From the NCBI GenBank assembly GCA_046291875.1, contig JBKBSF010000001.1:344300-408299 (forward strand): 64,000 bases of DNA, in the 5' to 3' direction. Positions 43,229 to 52,744 of this stretch are shown here, one piece after another. Both the position numbers and the translations under genes were made by a program. How positions within the stretch are numbered: the first letter of the stretch is position 1; each line of letters begins with the position of its first letter. Below the pieces are notes generated by a model, which had not been told where the DNA came from, searched no databases, and saw only the letters and a program-made list of their open reading frames with translations. Source of the stretch: SKVR01 sp046291875. Lineage in GTDB: Bacteria; Bacteroidota; Bacteroidia; Bacteroidales; UBA7960.

Positions 43229-43963
43229 TCAGGATTTGGGCAGGGTTAGTTTGCTGATGAGGGAAATACCATTGGAGTCGTAGCTGTATTGGTAGAGCCC
43301 ATCCTCTGCTACCACGAAGAGATGCCCTCCAGAAGGGATCACATCGATGGCCCTGATGTCGAAGCTCTCCAGCAATCTTATCTGGGTTGGGGTCTCCAGA
43401 ATGAATACTTTCAGCCTGTCGTCACAGATAAATAATTTGTCGCCATCGATACCCAGTCCGCGGGGCCATACCATATTGTATTCTGCAGCCAGGATAGGGG
43501 CTTTGGGGTTGCTGATGTCGAAAATAAGCAGCTCGTTACGTCCTCCCGTCATATTCTCTGCACTGCGCAGGGTTACATAAGCATAGTTGCCTTGTACCAC
43601 TACAGGGTCGTAGCTCACAAAGTGAGGGGTGAAGCTCAGTTTGTTGGGTTTGGCCGGATCGGAAAGGCCGTAGATATGCATTCCGTTGCGCGCGCCAATA
43701 AACAGGTGTTCTTCGGTGGGAAAGATTGTTTCGATGCCAAAACCCAGGTATTGATGGCTCAGGTTGAGCAGGTTGGACGGGTTGGCAATGCTGAAGGTGA
43801 GCAAACTTTCGTGATCTACCGTGTAAAGGTAGTTGTCTTTGATGGTAAAGCGGGCCATGGAGCCGCCGGTACCTGTATCGCCCGTTGCGGCATCTTTGGA
43901 GCACGCCACTGCCAGCACCAAAAGGGCGGCCAGTGCCAGGTTTGTTGTTTTTGTCATATCCAT
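43229..43963 (-). CDS. LVIVD-repeat beta-propeller lipoprotein
   Basis: About 244 residues if started at MDMTKTTNLALAALL; the frame stays open to 44035 but would overlap the upstream gene. A lipobox (LVLAVACSK) is followed by propeller repeats with LVIVD-like cores: LYTVDHESLLTFSIANPS, IGARNGMHIYGLSDPAKP, RNELLIFDISNPKAP, DDRLKVFILETPTQ. Such propellers are found on the surface of Bacteroidota and archaea; no enzymatic role is known. It is 11 bases downstream of another short LVIVD gene. Confidence 0.82.
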   Translation of the reverse strand: MDMTKTTNLALAALLVLAVACSKDAATGDTGTGGSMARFTIKDNYLYTVDHESLLTFSIANPSNLLNLSHQYLGFGIETIFPTEEHLFIGARNGMHIYGLSDPAKPNKLSFTPHFVSYDPVVVQGNYAYVTLRSAENMTGGRNELLIFDISNPKAPILAAEYNMVWPRGLGIDGDKLFICDDRLKVFILETPTQIRLLESFDIRAIDVIPSGGHLFVVAEDGLYQYSYDSNGISLISKLTLPKS

Positions 43964-43974
43964 ACACTTTAAGG

Positions 43975-44478
43975 TTACTTTTTCCATCCTACAATTACGG
44001 TGTTGGCAGGGCGCTTGTGGCTTGAGTAGGCCCATGGGATGAAGTCCAGATCGGGTGGGGTAGGCTCGGGGAAGATACCGGCCAGCCGGTCCAGGATGTT
44101 GATCTGGGGGTAACCACTGATGTCGATAGATACCAGGTCTATGGAATTGTCAGCATACAGAACCTGCTCGCGAATGGCAAGGTCCATTACACCAGGTATG
44201 TGCAGAAATCCTGTGGAGTGAGGGTTGGCAGGATCCTGGTTGTCGATAACATGAATGCCACGAAACAGGTCAACAATAAAAATGTAGTTGCCGTAGATGT
44301 AAATTTTTCCGGGAAACCGGAAATCCTGGGGAGGTTGCATGAATACACTGGCCGGAAGATCCGATTTTTTCATCAACACCGGGGTGTAGGCTGTCAGGTC
44401 GCGTTCGTCGGGCTCTATGCTGATGCTGGTGAGTAATAGCACAGCTGCCGCAAACGCAAGTGTTCGCAGGGTTTTCAT
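43975..44478 (-). CDS. Short LVIVD-repeat protein
   Basis: This 167-residue protein starts at MKTLRTLAFAAAVLLL; an earlier ATG at 44571 precedes the promoter. After the signal peptide it shows PGKIYIYGNYIFIVDLFRGI then HVIDNQDPANP, and LYADNSIDLVSIDISGYPQI, two or three LVIVD-type blades. It is too short to close a propeller alone and may complete one with the protein encoded just downstream, or form an oligomer; that is inference. It is the first gene of the four-gene operon. Confidence 0.8.
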   Translation of the reverse strand: MKTLRTLAFAAAVLLLTSISIEPDERDLTAYTPVLMKKSDLPASVFMQPPQDFRFPGKIYIYGNYIFIVDLFRGIHVIDNQDPANPHSTGFLHIPGVMDLAIREQVLYADNSIDLVSIDISGYPQINILDRLAGIFPEPTPPDLDFIPWAYSSHKRPANTVIVGWKK

Positions 44479-44541
44479 AAAGCAGGGTTTTGGTTGTTGA
44501 AAAAAGAACGTTGAGTTGCTGAAATGTAATATTGGTCGTAT

Positions 44542-44572
44542 CAAAATTAATTTAGTTTTTGGATTGACCAAG
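44542..44572 (-). promoter_or_regulatory. Promoter of the LVIVD/barrel operon
   Basis: The reverse strand reads CTTG (44569-44572), 19 bases, then TAATTTTG (44542-44549). Both boxes fit; the ATG lies 64 bases downstream. Confidence 0.6.
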
Positions 44573-44736
44573 GGAAAATGTAAAAAAAAGCCATAGCCCT
44601 CTCCTTTAGCAACTCACCATCGCTGAGCAGTTCACTGCATTCTCCCGGCCACCTGTGGAAGCAAGTGCCGGGAGGATATACAGTAGCTATTGGGAATAGA
44701 CCAACGATCCGCGGGTGTCTTCTGGAGATCAGCTGG

Positions 44737-47700
44737 TTACTTGTACTCGTCCCAGCTTTTAATGCTCAGCTCATCGGCCTCCAGGCGGCAGAAGGCCTGA
44801 ATAAATGCACTGGCCAGGCGGGCATTGGTGATGAGTGGGATGTTGAAATCAATGGCACTTCGCCGTATCTCATAGTCGTTGTAAAGTTCGTCCTGCGACA
44901 GGTTTTTGGGGATGTTGATTACCAAATCGATTTTGCGGCTTTTGAGGTACTCCAGGGTGTTGGGCTGTTGCTTTTCGTCGGGCCAGTGCAGCATGGTGCA
45001 GGGTACCTGGTTGTTCTCCAGAAACTGCTGGGTGCCGCGGGTGGCAAAAAGCTTGTAGCCACGCTCATGCAGCAGACGTGCCGGTGCAAGCAATTCGGTT
45101 TTGGAGCGTGCCGGCCCGGTAGAAAGCAGGATGTTTTGTTTGGGGATGGTATAGCCCACCGAAAGCATGGCCTTGAGGATGGCTTCGTAATAGTCTTCGC
45201 CCAGGCATCCCACCTCTCCGGTAGATGCCATCTCCACCCCCAGCACAGGGTCGGCTTTTTGCAGGCGCGAGAAGCTAAACTGCGAGGCCTTCACCCCCAC
45301 ATAATCCAGCTCAAAGAGCGACTTGGAGGGTTTCTCCACCTTTTGCCCCAGCATGGCGCGGGTGGCCAAGTCGATGAAATTGGTCTTGAGTACCTTGGAA
45401 ACAAAGGGGAAGCTGCGCGAAGCCCGCAGGTTGCACTCAATTACCTTGATGTCGTTGTCCCTGGCCAGGAACTGAATGTTGAAGGGTCCGGTAATGTTGA
45501 GTTCTGCCGCAATCTTCCGTGCAATGCGTTTTACCCTCCTTATGGTTTCCACATACAACTTCTGTGGCGGAAACACAATGGTGGCATCGCCCGAATGCAC
45601 CCCGGCAAACTCCACATGCTCCGATATGGCATACACCACAATCTCTCCGTTGCGGGCCACGGCATCGTATTCAATCTCCTTGGCATTTTCAATGAATTCG
45701 CTCACCACCACCGGGTATTGTTTGGAAACATTGGCTGCCAGCTCCAGGAAGTATTCCAGCTCGCGGGCGTTGGAAACCACGTTCATGGCGGCTCCTGACA
45801 GTACATAGGAAGGTCGGATGAGCACCGGATAGCCCACCGTTTCCACAAAGCGGTAGATGTCTTCCACGGTGGTAAGTTCTTGCCATGCGGGTTGGTCTAC
45901 CCCCAGGCCGTCGAGCATAGAGGAGAATTTGTGGCGGTCTTCGGCCCTGTCGATACTCAGGGCAGAGGTGCCCAGTATGTTTACCCCGGCCTGGTGCAGG
46001 CGCATGGCCAGGTTGTTGGGGATCTGCCCGCCCATGGATACTACTACCCCATGGGGGTCTTCAAAGTCGATGATGTCCATTACCCGTTCGTAGGAGAGCT
46101 CGTCGAAGTAGAGGCGGTCGCAGATGTCGTAATCGGTGCTGACGGTTTCAGGGTTGTAGTTGATCATCACCGAGCGCAGCCCGTTTTTGCTGAGCGTTTG
46201 CAGGGCATTTACACTGCACCAGTCGAACTCCACGCTGCTGCCGATGCGGTAGGCACCAGAGCCCAGCACAATGCCCGACTGTTTGTCGCGTTCAGGCACC
46301 AAATCGTTTTCGGTACCGTGGTAGGTGAGGTAGAGGTAGTTGGTGCGGGCCGGGTATTCGGCAGCCAGGGTGTCAATCTGTTTCACTACGGGTAGTATGC
46401 CCAGCTCTTTGCGATGGTGGCGCACCTGCAGGCTGTATTGGGTAACATCGCTCTCCTTGTTCTTGAGCAGGTTTTTGGCAATCTGGAAATCGGAGAAGCC
46501 CAGCTGCTTGGCCTGGCGCAGCAGTGCCGGTGGCAGGTCCTCTATGCCTGCAAAAGCCGAGAGCCGGTTTTTCATATTGGTGATGTTGCGCAGCTTGTAC
46601 AAAAACCAGCGGTCGATGCGGGTAAGTTCGTGTATCTGGTCGATGGTGAAGTTGTGTTGCAGGGCCATGGCAATTACAAAGATGCGGGTGTCGGTGGGGT
46701 TGCTCAGCTCACGGGCAATCTCTTCGCGATCGCTTATCTCCAGTTCCTTGTTTTCCACAAAGCCGTGCATGCCCTGCCCAATCATGCGCAGGCCCTTCTG
46801 CATGGCTTCTTCGAAGTTGCGCCCCACGGCCATCACCTCGCCCACACTCTTCATGCTGCTGCCAATCTGTTTGGATACCCCTTTGAATTTGCCCAGGTCC
46901 CAGCGCGGGATTTTGCACACCACATAGTCCAGGGCCGGCTCAAAGAAGGCTGGGGTGGTCTGGGTTACTGCATTTTTCAGTTCATGCAGGCCATAGCCTA
47001 GCCCCAGCTTGGCGGCCACAAAGGCCAGCGGATAGCCGGTTGCCTTTGATGCAAGGGCACTGGAGCGCGACAGGCGGGCATTTACTTCGATAACCCGGTA
47101 ATCCTCCGAGTGGGGGTCGAGGGCATATTGCACGTTGCACTCGCCCACAATGCCGATATGACGAACAATTTTGATGGCAATTTCGCGCAGCTTGTGGTAT
47201 TCGCTGTTGGTGAGGGTCTGGGAGGGAGCAATTACGATGCTTTCGCCAGTGTGGATGCCCAAGGGGTCGAAGTTTTCCATGTTGCAAACGGTGATGCAGT
47301 TGTCGTAGCGGTCGCGCACCACCTCATACTCCACCTCTTTCCATCCTTTGAGCGATTTTTCCACCAGTATCTGAGAGGCATAGTTGAGGGCTTTGGAAGC
47401 CAGTTGATCCAGCTCCTCATCGTTGTTGCAGAAACCGCTGCCTTGTCCGCCCAGGGTATATCCTGCCCTGATGATTACGGGGTAGCCCAGGCGGTTGGCG
47501 GCTTTCATGGCATCGGCCACTGAGGTTACCGCTTCGCTTTTGATGGTAAGCACGTCAATTTCATCGAGCTTCTTCACGAACAGTTCGCGGTCTTCGGTGT
47601 TCATGATGGCCTCCACCGGAGTACCCAGCACTTCCACTTTGTACTTTTTAAGCACCCCGCTCTGGTGGAGTGCCACCCCGCAGTTGAGGGCGGTTTGCCC

Positions 47701-47961
47701 GCCAAAGGCCAGCAGTATGCCCTGGGGTTTCTCTTTGCGGATTACCTTTTCCACGAAAAAGGGAGTTACCGGCAGGTAGTAGATGGTGTCGGCAATGCCT
47801 TCGGAGGTTTGTACGGTAGCGATGTTGGGGTTTATCAGAACGGTGTGTATGCCTTCTTCCTTCAGGGCTTTCAGGGCCTGGGAACCGGAATAGTCAAATT
47901 CGCCGGCTTCGCCGATTTTTAAGGCTCCCGAGCCTATAACAAGTACTTTTTTTAACTTCAT
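44737..47961 (-). CDS. carB: Carbamoyl-phosphate synthase large subunit
   Basis: This 1074-residue protein is the usual CarB length. Two ATP-grasp halves are visible: GSGALKIGEAGEFDYSGSQA at the N-terminus and GSGAYRIGSSVEFDWCSVNA near residue 560. Each half has its ATP-grasp signature (RAGYTLGGQGSGF and RPSYVLSGAAM). A C-terminal MGS-like allosteric domain reads KLFATRGTQQFLENN. It makes carbamoyl phosphate from bicarbonate, ATP and glutamine-derived ammonia for pyrimidine and arginine synthesis. carA lies 155 bases upstream on the same strand. Confidence 0.97.
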   Translation of the reverse strand: MKLKKVLVIGSGALKIGEAGEFDYSGSQALKALKEEGIHTVLINPNIATVQTSEGIADTIYYLPVTPFFVEKVIRKEKPQGILLAFGGQTALNCGVALHQSGVLKKYKVEVLGTPVEAIMNTEDRELFVKKLDEIDVLTIKSEAVTSVADAMKAANRLGYPVIIRAGYTLGGQGSGFCNNDEELDQLASKALNYASQILVEKSLKGWKEVEYEVVRDRYDNCITVCNMENFDPLGIHTGESIVIAPSQTLTNSEYHKLREIAIKIVRHIGIVGECNVQYALDPHSEDYRVIEVNARLSRSSALASKATGYPLAFVAAKLGLGYGLHELKNAVTQTTPAFFEPALDYVVCKIPRWDLGKFKGVSKQIGSSMKSVGEVMAVGRNFEEAMQKGLRMIGQGMHGFVENKELEISDREEIARELSNPTDTRIFVIAMALQHNFTIDQIHELTRIDRWFLYKLRNITNMKNRLSAFAGIEDLPPALLRQAKQLGFSDFQIAKNLLKNKESDVTQYSLQVRHHRKELGILPVVKQIDTLAAEYPARTNYLYLTYHGTENDLVPERDKQSGIVLGSGAYRIGSSVEFDWCSVNALQTLSKNGLRSVMINYNPETVSTDYDICDRLYFDELSYERVMDIIDFEDPHGVVVSMGGQIPNNLAMRLHQAGVNILGTSALSIDRAEDRHKFSSMLDGLGVDQPAWQELTTVEDIYRFVETVGYPVLIRPSYVLSGAAMNVVSNARELEYFLELAANVSKQYPVVVSEFIENAKEIEYDAVARNGEIVVYAISEHVEFAGVHSGDATIVFPPQKLYVETIRRVKRIARKIAAELNITGPFNIQFLARDNDIKVIECNLRASRSFPFVSKVLKTNFIDLATRAMLGQKVEKPSKSLFELDYVGVKASQFSFSRLQKADPVLGVEMASTGEVGCLGEDYYEAILKAMLSVGYTIPKQNILLSTGPARSKTELLAPARLLHERGYKLFATRGTQQFLENNQVPCTMLHWPDEKQQPNTLEYLKSRKIDLVINIPKNLSQDELYNDYEIRRSAIDFNIPLITNARLASAFIQAFCRLEADELSIKSWDEYK

Positions 47962-48116
47962 AGATTAGGTGTTTTTAACCGCAGATAAACTGAGGCGCAG
48001 AAATTTCTCACAGGTGGGCATCAGGTTATTTTGCGGGGATGTTGATTTTTTGACTGGTTTACGCAAAGCTTTCGCAAAGTGGATAAACGGAGAGAATTTG
48101 TTCCCATCCATTGAGG

Positions 48117-49247
48117 TCAGTGCTTTGTGGTTTTGTATTGCTCAATGCTTTTTACAAAATCATCAAATAGGAAATCGGTATCGGTGGGTCCGCTGGAGGC
48201 TTCCGGATGGAACTGGGTAGAAAAAAAGGGCTTTCCTTTATGCCGGATGCCCTCGTTGGTGTTGTCGTTGATATTGATGAACAGCTCTTCCCATTCCTGG
48301 CTAAGGCTGTCGGGCAGGGTGGCATAGCCATGGTTCTGTGAGGTGATGAAGCAGCGGTTGGTGCCTTTGAGCAGCACAGGCTGGTTGTGGCTGCGGTGGC
48401 CGTATTTCAGCTTGTAGGTGTCGCCACCGGCGGCCAGCGCAAGCAACTGGTTGCCCAGGCAGATGCCGAAGATGGGTTTATCCTGCTCAAGGGCTTTGGC
48501 AAGGTGGGCAATGGTGGGCACACACTGCTTGGGGTCGCCGGGTCCGTTGGAGATAAACAGCCCGTCGTAGTCGAGGGTGGTAAAGTCATAATCCCAGGGC
48601 ACGCGTATAACGGTGGTGTCGCGTTGGAGCAGCTTGCGGATGATGTTGTACTTTACCCCGCAATCCACCAGCGCAATGTGGTGCTTGCCGTTGCCATAGT
48701 TTATTACCTCTCGGGTGCTTACTTCAGCCACCAGGTTGCGTTGGTTGGGGTCGGCAAATTGGATTTGCTGACCGGGAAATTCAATCTTACCGCTCATACT
48801 TCCTTTTTCGCGCAGTACCTTGGTCAGGGCGCGTGTATCTACCCCACCGATAGCGGGTACCTGGTTCTGTATAAGCCATTCGCTGAGGGTGGTCCAGGCA
48901 TTCCAGTGGCTCGACTCAAAGGAGTATTCCGAAATGATGAGTCCTGAGATATGGATGTTTTCTGATTCATAGTATTTGAGCAGTTCCATCTCGCGGATCA
49001 TGGGAGGTACACCGTAGTTGCCGATGAGGGGGTAAGTGAGCACCAGTATCTGACCACGGTAAGAGGGGTCGGTAAGGCTTTCGGGGTAGCCCGACATGGC
49101 GGTGTTGAACACTACTTCGCCGGCAATGGCCTTGCGGAAGCCAAAGGAGTATCCCTGATGGATGGAGCCATCGGCAAGGATGAGTTGGGCGTCAGCTGTC
49201 TGTTGGGGGATGGGGGCTGCGGGGGCAGCAGAAGGGTTTCCGGTCAT
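48117..49247 (-). CDS. carA: Carbamoyl-phosphate synthase small (glutaminase) subunit
   Basis: This 376-residue protein has a CarA N-terminal domain (ILADGSIHQGYSFG, GEVVFNTAMSGYPESLTDPS, QILVLTYPLIGNYGV). The class I amidotransferase domain has the nucleophile Cys in PIFGICLGNQLLALAAGGDT and the catalytic His/Glu in FSTQFHPEASSGPTDT. It supplies ammonia to CarB. About 20 low-complexity Pro/Ala-rich residues precede the conserved start; a later start is possible but no better ATG is close. Confidence 0.97.
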   Translation of the reverse strand: MTGNPSAAPAAPIPQQTADAQLILADGSIHQGYSFGFRKAIAGEVVFNTAMSGYPESLTDPSYRGQILVLTYPLIGNYGVPPMIREMELLKYYESENIHISGLIISEYSFESSHWNAWTTLSEWLIQNQVPAIGGVDTRALTKVLREKGSMSGKIEFPGQQIQFADPNQRNLVAEVSTREVINYGNGKHHIALVDCGVKYNIIRKLLQRDTTVIRVPWDYDFTTLDYDGLFISNGPGDPKQCVPTIAHLAKALEQDKPIFGICLGNQLLALAAGGDTYKLKYGHRSHNQPVLLKGTNRCFITSQNHGYATLPDSLSQEWEELFININDNTNEGIRHKGKPFFSTQFHPEASSGPTDTDFLFDDFVKSIEQYKTTKH

Positions 49248-49311
49248 TTGTTGGGGTTTTGTGGAGGCTGGCAGGCGCTCCGGTACATATTCCTTTTTTC
49301 TAACCGGAATA

Positions 49312-49319
49312 CAAAATTA
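49312..49319 (-). promoter_or_regulatory. Candidate -7 box of carA
   Basis: The reverse strand reads TAATTTTG, 65 bases before the ATG; no clear -33 box is visible. The leader contains a short CCGGT/ACCGG pair. Confidence 0.35.
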
Positions 49320-49350
49320 CTGCTTTTAAACCTGGGTTTAAAAGTTTTTT

Positions 49351-49405
49351 CAAAAAAGTGAAAGGCCTTTTGCGTTTCCCGCGTTTAACGGGGCAAAAGG
49401 CCTTT
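49351..49405 (-). terminator. Terminator of the lipoprotein gene at 49450
   Basis: Arms AAAGGCCTTTTGC (49361-49373) and GCAAAAGGCCTTT (49393-49405) form a 13-bp stem with a further inner stem, followed on the reverse strand by CACTTTTTTG. Confidence 0.82.
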
Positions 49406-49449
49406 CTGTTGCAAGCAGGAAAATCAGTATTCCTGCAGAAATATGTTCT

Positions 49450-50205
49450 CTATCGTCCCATGGAGTTCATCCTGTAGCGCACACCAAGGTTGAGCACAAA
49501 AGGGTTATCGTTGAAAATATTCACATCGCCATGAATGCGAAGAACCACGCCACTTTGCACAAATAGGTCCACATGTTTTAACTGATAGGTTACCGTTCCC
49601 ATGGGTTCCAGGTAGAACCGGGAGAAGTTTGCGCCTTTTTTCAGATCTACCAGACTTCCGCATGCCTCCTGGACAATGAAATCGTGGAAATCGTTAAAGT
49701 GAGCATATACCAGGCGGCTGCCGAAAGATAACTTCAGCGGGCGCAGGTTGTAGTGCATGTTGTACTGCAAACTGGTGCGCAAAAAGCTGGTTCTGATATA
49801 CTGATGATGGTTTTGTTCTGCAAACAAGGGCTTGTAGTTGTTATGGTAATCGAACTGCCCATACCCCAAACTGCCCAGTATTTCGCTGGAAATGTTCGAA
49901 TGGGATTTAAAATACCAAACTCCACCCAATTCGGAGAAAAAGTTGGATGCCGACATTCGTTGATCTATACTTCGGTTCTGGTAGCCGGCAAATACTGCAA
50001 ATTCTTCAGTAATGGCATATCCGGCATTTACGCAAATATCGTTGGAGCCCAGGGAGGCCTCAGCCACAAGGTCGCCAGCAGCTTCAAAGCCCGGCATAAA
50101 CAATGTATTGGCCTGGTAAACGGGTACGCAAGACGAAAAACTCATCCCCGCCAGAAGAAAAACAATGGCTACCCTTACTTTTGAGTTCTTGTAATTGACT
50201 TTCAT
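49450..50205 (-). CDS. Putative lipoprotein, tandem paralogue A
   Basis: This 251-residue protein has a lipobox (LLAGMSFSSCVPVYQ). The mature part repeats barrel-like strands: LFMPGFEAAGDLVAEASLGS, AVFAGYQNRSIDQR, ISSEILGSLGYGQFDYHNNY, FGSRLVYAHFNDFHDF, SRFYLEPMGTVTYQLKHVDL and ending FVLNLGVRYRMNSMGR. It is clearly homologous along its whole length to the protein at 50416-51174. A lipid-anchored, barrel-forming surface protein is plausible; no function can be given. Confidence 0.8.
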   Translation of the reverse strand: MKVNYKNSKVRVAIVFLLAGMSFSSCVPVYQANTLFMPGFEAAGDLVAEASLGSNDICVNAGYAITEEFAVFAGYQNRSIDQRMSASNFFSELGGVWYFKSHSNISSEILGSLGYGQFDYHNNYKPLFAEQNHHQYIRTSFLRTSLQYNMHYNLRPLKLSFGSRLVYAHFNDFHDFIVQEACGSLVDLKKGANFSRFYLEPMGTVTYQLKHVDLFVQSGVVLRIHGDVNIFNDNPFVLNLGVRYRMNSMGR

Positions 50206-50318
50206 AGTTTTTGTGTGTTTGGTTGGTTATGGTTCAGTAAAACTACGTACGTTTTTTGGGGTAGCGTATAGGTAATTTAGCTCGTTTTGTGTAGGTTTTA
50301 TCACTTGTTTAACAAGCC

Positions 50319-50362
50319 AGGCCCCTGCTTATCCTCTGTGTTTAAGAAGGATGCAGGGGCCT
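50319..50362 (-). terminator. Hairpin after paralogue B, possible weak terminator
   Basis: Arms AGGCCCCTGC (50319-50328) and GCAGGGGCCT (50353-50362) form a 10-bp stem, but the reverse-strand sequence after it (GGCTTGTTAAAC) has no strong T run. Confidence 0.4.
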
Positions 50363-50415
50363 GCATGCAGGATATGTGCAGCGGTATTAGCTTTTATCAG
50401 TGCTAAGTTGCAGAA

Positions 50416-51174
50416 TCAACGGTTTAGGTGATTCATCCGGTAACGTATGCCAAAATTCATTGTAAAGACATCATGGCTAAAAATACTGGTATCGCCGTGC
50501 AAAAGGAAAACGAATCCACTTTGCGCAAAAACACTGATCTGTTTAACGTTTAGGGTGAGGGTTCCCATGGGCTCCAGGTAGGTGCGGGTAAAATTGCTGG
50601 CTGTAATATACGATAGGGTAGAGCTGTCATACTCCCGCATTGTGGAATCTTCAAAGTCGTTGAAATGGGCATATACAAACCGGCTGCCCAGTGAAAACGT
50701 CAGAGGATTAACGTGAAAATGAAGGTTGTACTGGAGGGTGGAGCGCAGGTAATCTGTATTGATAAACTGTTCTCTGTAACTATCGGAAAACAGGGGGCTG
50801 TATCTTCTGTAATAGCTGAACTGCCCGTAGCCAAAGCTCCCCAGGATCTCGCTCGAAATGGATTGGCTCTGGCCGGAAAACCATCCCAGGCCCAATTCAA
50901 AGAAATGGTTGCCGGAAGTGCCATCATCAAGGCTGCGGTTTTGATAACCTGCAAAGAGGGCCAGATTCTGGCTCGCTGCATAGCCCGCATTAACGCTTAG
51001 ATCGCCGGTGCCCAATGAGGCTTCTGCAACAAAATCGCCTTTTTCCTCAAAGGCCGGCATAAAAAGAGTGTTGGTGCGGTAAACCGGTACACAGGATGAA
51101 AGCGCAAAGGCCAGCATCAGGACAGTAAACAAAAACTGCCTCCAGGTTTGCATGATTTTTCTTTTGTGCATCAT
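50416..51174 (-). CDS. Putative lipoprotein, tandem paralogue B
   Basis: About 252 residues from an ATG at 51174 (ATGs at 51171 and 51153 are alternatives). A lipobox (LMLAFALSSCVPVYR) and the same strand series as paralogue A follow: TLFMPAFEEKGDFVAEASLG, ALFAGYQNRSLDDG, ISSEILGSFGYGQFSYYRRY, LGSRFVYAHFNDFEDS, RTYLEPMGTLTLNVKQISVF and FTMNFGIRYRMNHLNR. The two genes are a tandem duplication that has since diverged. Each has its own downstream hairpin, so they may be expressed separately. Confidence 0.8.
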   Translation of the reverse strand: MMHKRKIMQTWRQFLFTVLMLAFALSSCVPVYRTNTLFMPAFEEKGDFVAEASLGTGDLSVNAGYAASQNLALFAGYQNRSLDDGTSGNHFFELGLGWFSGQSQSISSEILGSFGYGQFSYYRRYSPLFSDSYREQFINTDYLRSTLQYNLHFHVNPLTFSLGSRFVYAHFNDFEDSTMREYDSSTLSYITASNFTRTYLEPMGTLTLNVKQISVFAQSGFVFLLHGDTSIFSHDVFTMNFGIRYRMNHLNR

Positions 51175-51375
51175 AATGGTTTTGGTTTTAAAGGTTGGGC
51201 CAAAGTATTCAAAATTTTTGATATGAAACATCTCTGTCTGGCAAAATCGATGTTGTTTGAAATTGTAAATGCATGTAAATGAGGTTTCAGCGTATCTGAA
51301 ACGTGAATTTCCCTGGGTTGTACTTACCAACCGCATTCAAATGTTTCTATCTTTATCCTACCAAAAACCAAAGCT

Positions 51376-52740
51376 ATGTTTCAATCTGTAAATCCGGCCA
51401 CTGGTGCCAGGGTATCTGATTATTCGGCCCACAACGAAATGCAAACCCGCGATATTATAAGCCAGGTGCACCTCGCCTGGATGCAATGGAAGGATGTTCC
51501 TTTTTCGCAACGTGCTGTCCTTATGGAGCGGACAGCAGAGGTTTTGCTTGATGGAAAGGAGGAGTATGCCAGGCTGATGGTGCTGGAGATGGGTAAGCCC
51601 ATCCAGCAGGCCCGCGCCGAGGTGGAGAAGTGCGCTTCGGTGTGTCGCTACTATGCATCCCATGCAGATAGATTTCTTGCACCCGAACCCATTGCCACTG
51701 AAAACACGGAGAGCTTTATCGCTTACAACCCACTGGGAGTGGTGCTGGCGGTGATGCCGTGGAATTTTCCCTTCTGGCAGGTGTTTCGATTTGCCGCTCC
51801 TGCCCTGATGGGGGGTAATGCGGGTTTGCTCAAGCATGCCTCCAATGTAATGGGCTGTGCCATGGCCATTGAAGAGGTATTTCGCAAGGCCGGTTTTCCT
51901 GAAAACGTATTCCGCACCTTGCGTATAGCAGGACGCGATGTAGCTGCTGTGATTGAAAATCCGCTGGTGAAGGCCGTTACACTCACCGGAAGCGTTGGAG
52001 CAGGTGTTGCCGTTGCAAGCAAAGCGGGCGGGCAGCTCAAGAAGACGGTGCTTGAGCTGGGAGGTAGCGACCCTTACCTGGTTCTGGAAGATGCCGACCT
52101 GGAGCTGGCAGCCACAGCCTGCGTTGCAAGCCGGATGATCAATGGAGGGCAGAGTTGTGTAGCAGCCAAAAGATTTATCGTGGTGGATGCAGTATACGAT
52201 CAGTTTGAAGCGATCTTCCTGGAAAAGATGAGGCAAAAAAAGATGGGCGATCCCTTTGATGAGCACTCTGACCTGGGGCCACAGGCACAAGTAAACCTGA
52301 GAGATGAGTTGCATCAGCAGGTGCTGGACAGTATCAGCCTGGGGGCACGATGCCTGCTGGGGGGATACATTCCGGACCAACCCGGAGCGTGGTATCCTCC
52401 TACGGTGCTGGCAGAGGTAAAGCCGGGCATGCCTGCCTGGCAGGAAGAGCTCTTCGGTCCGGTGGCTGCACTGATCCGTGCCGGCAACGAAACGGAGGCC
52501 ATCCGTATTGCCAACGATAGCATATTTGGGTTAGGGGCTGCCGTTTTTACCCGCAATCCTGATCGGGGACGCTACATCGCTCAGCATTTGCTCAACGCTG
52601 GTTCCTGCTTCGTAAACGACTTCGTGAAATCCGACCCAAGACTACCCTTTGGAGGTATAGGGCACAGCGGATATGGGCGAGAGCTCTCCTATCTGGGGAT
52701 CAGAGAATTTATGAATGTAAAAACTGTGGTGGTGAAATAA
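51376..52740 (+). CDS. NAD(P)-dependent aldehyde dehydrogenase (succinate-semialdehyde type)
   Basis: This 454-residue protein matches the short SSADH group. It has the N-terminal SVNPATGARVSDY, the cofactor loop PLGVVLAVMPWNFPFWQVFR, catalytic Glu in LKKTVLELGGSDPYLVLED, catalytic Cys in MINGGQSCVAAKRFIV, and LPFGGIGHSGYGRELSYLGI at the end. It oxidises an aldehyde to the acid; succinate semialdehyde is the best guess from length and motifs. It is a single gene convergent with the reverse-strand signalling cassette, with a 4-base gap. Confidence 0.92.
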   Translation: MFQSVNPATGARVSDYSAHNEMQTRDIISQVHLAWMQWKDVPFSQRAVLMERTAEVLLDGKEEYARLMVLEMGKPIQQARAEVEKCASVCRYYASHADRFLAPEPIATENTESFIAYNPLGVVLAVMPWNFPFWQVFRFAAPALMGGNAGLLKHASNVMGCAMAIEEVFRKAGFPENVFRTLRIAGRDVAAVIENPLVKAVTLTGSVGAGVAVASKAGGQLKKTVLELGGSDPYLVLEDADLELAATACVASRMINGGQSCVAAKRFIVVDAVYDQFEAIFLEKMRQKKMGDPFDEHSDLGPQAQVNLRDELHQQVLDSISLGARCLLGGYIPDQPGAWYPPTVLAEVKPGMPAWQEELFGPVAALIRAGNETEAIRIANDSIFGLGAAVFTRNPDRGRYIAQHLLNAGSCFVNDFVKSDPRLPFGGIGHSGYGRELSYLGIREFMNVKTVVVK

Positions 52741-52744
52741 CATT

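Noticed and set aside
44642..44674. 8-bp hairpin (CTCCCGGC with GCCGGGAG) after carB
   Set aside because: No T run follows on either strand, so it was not called a terminator.
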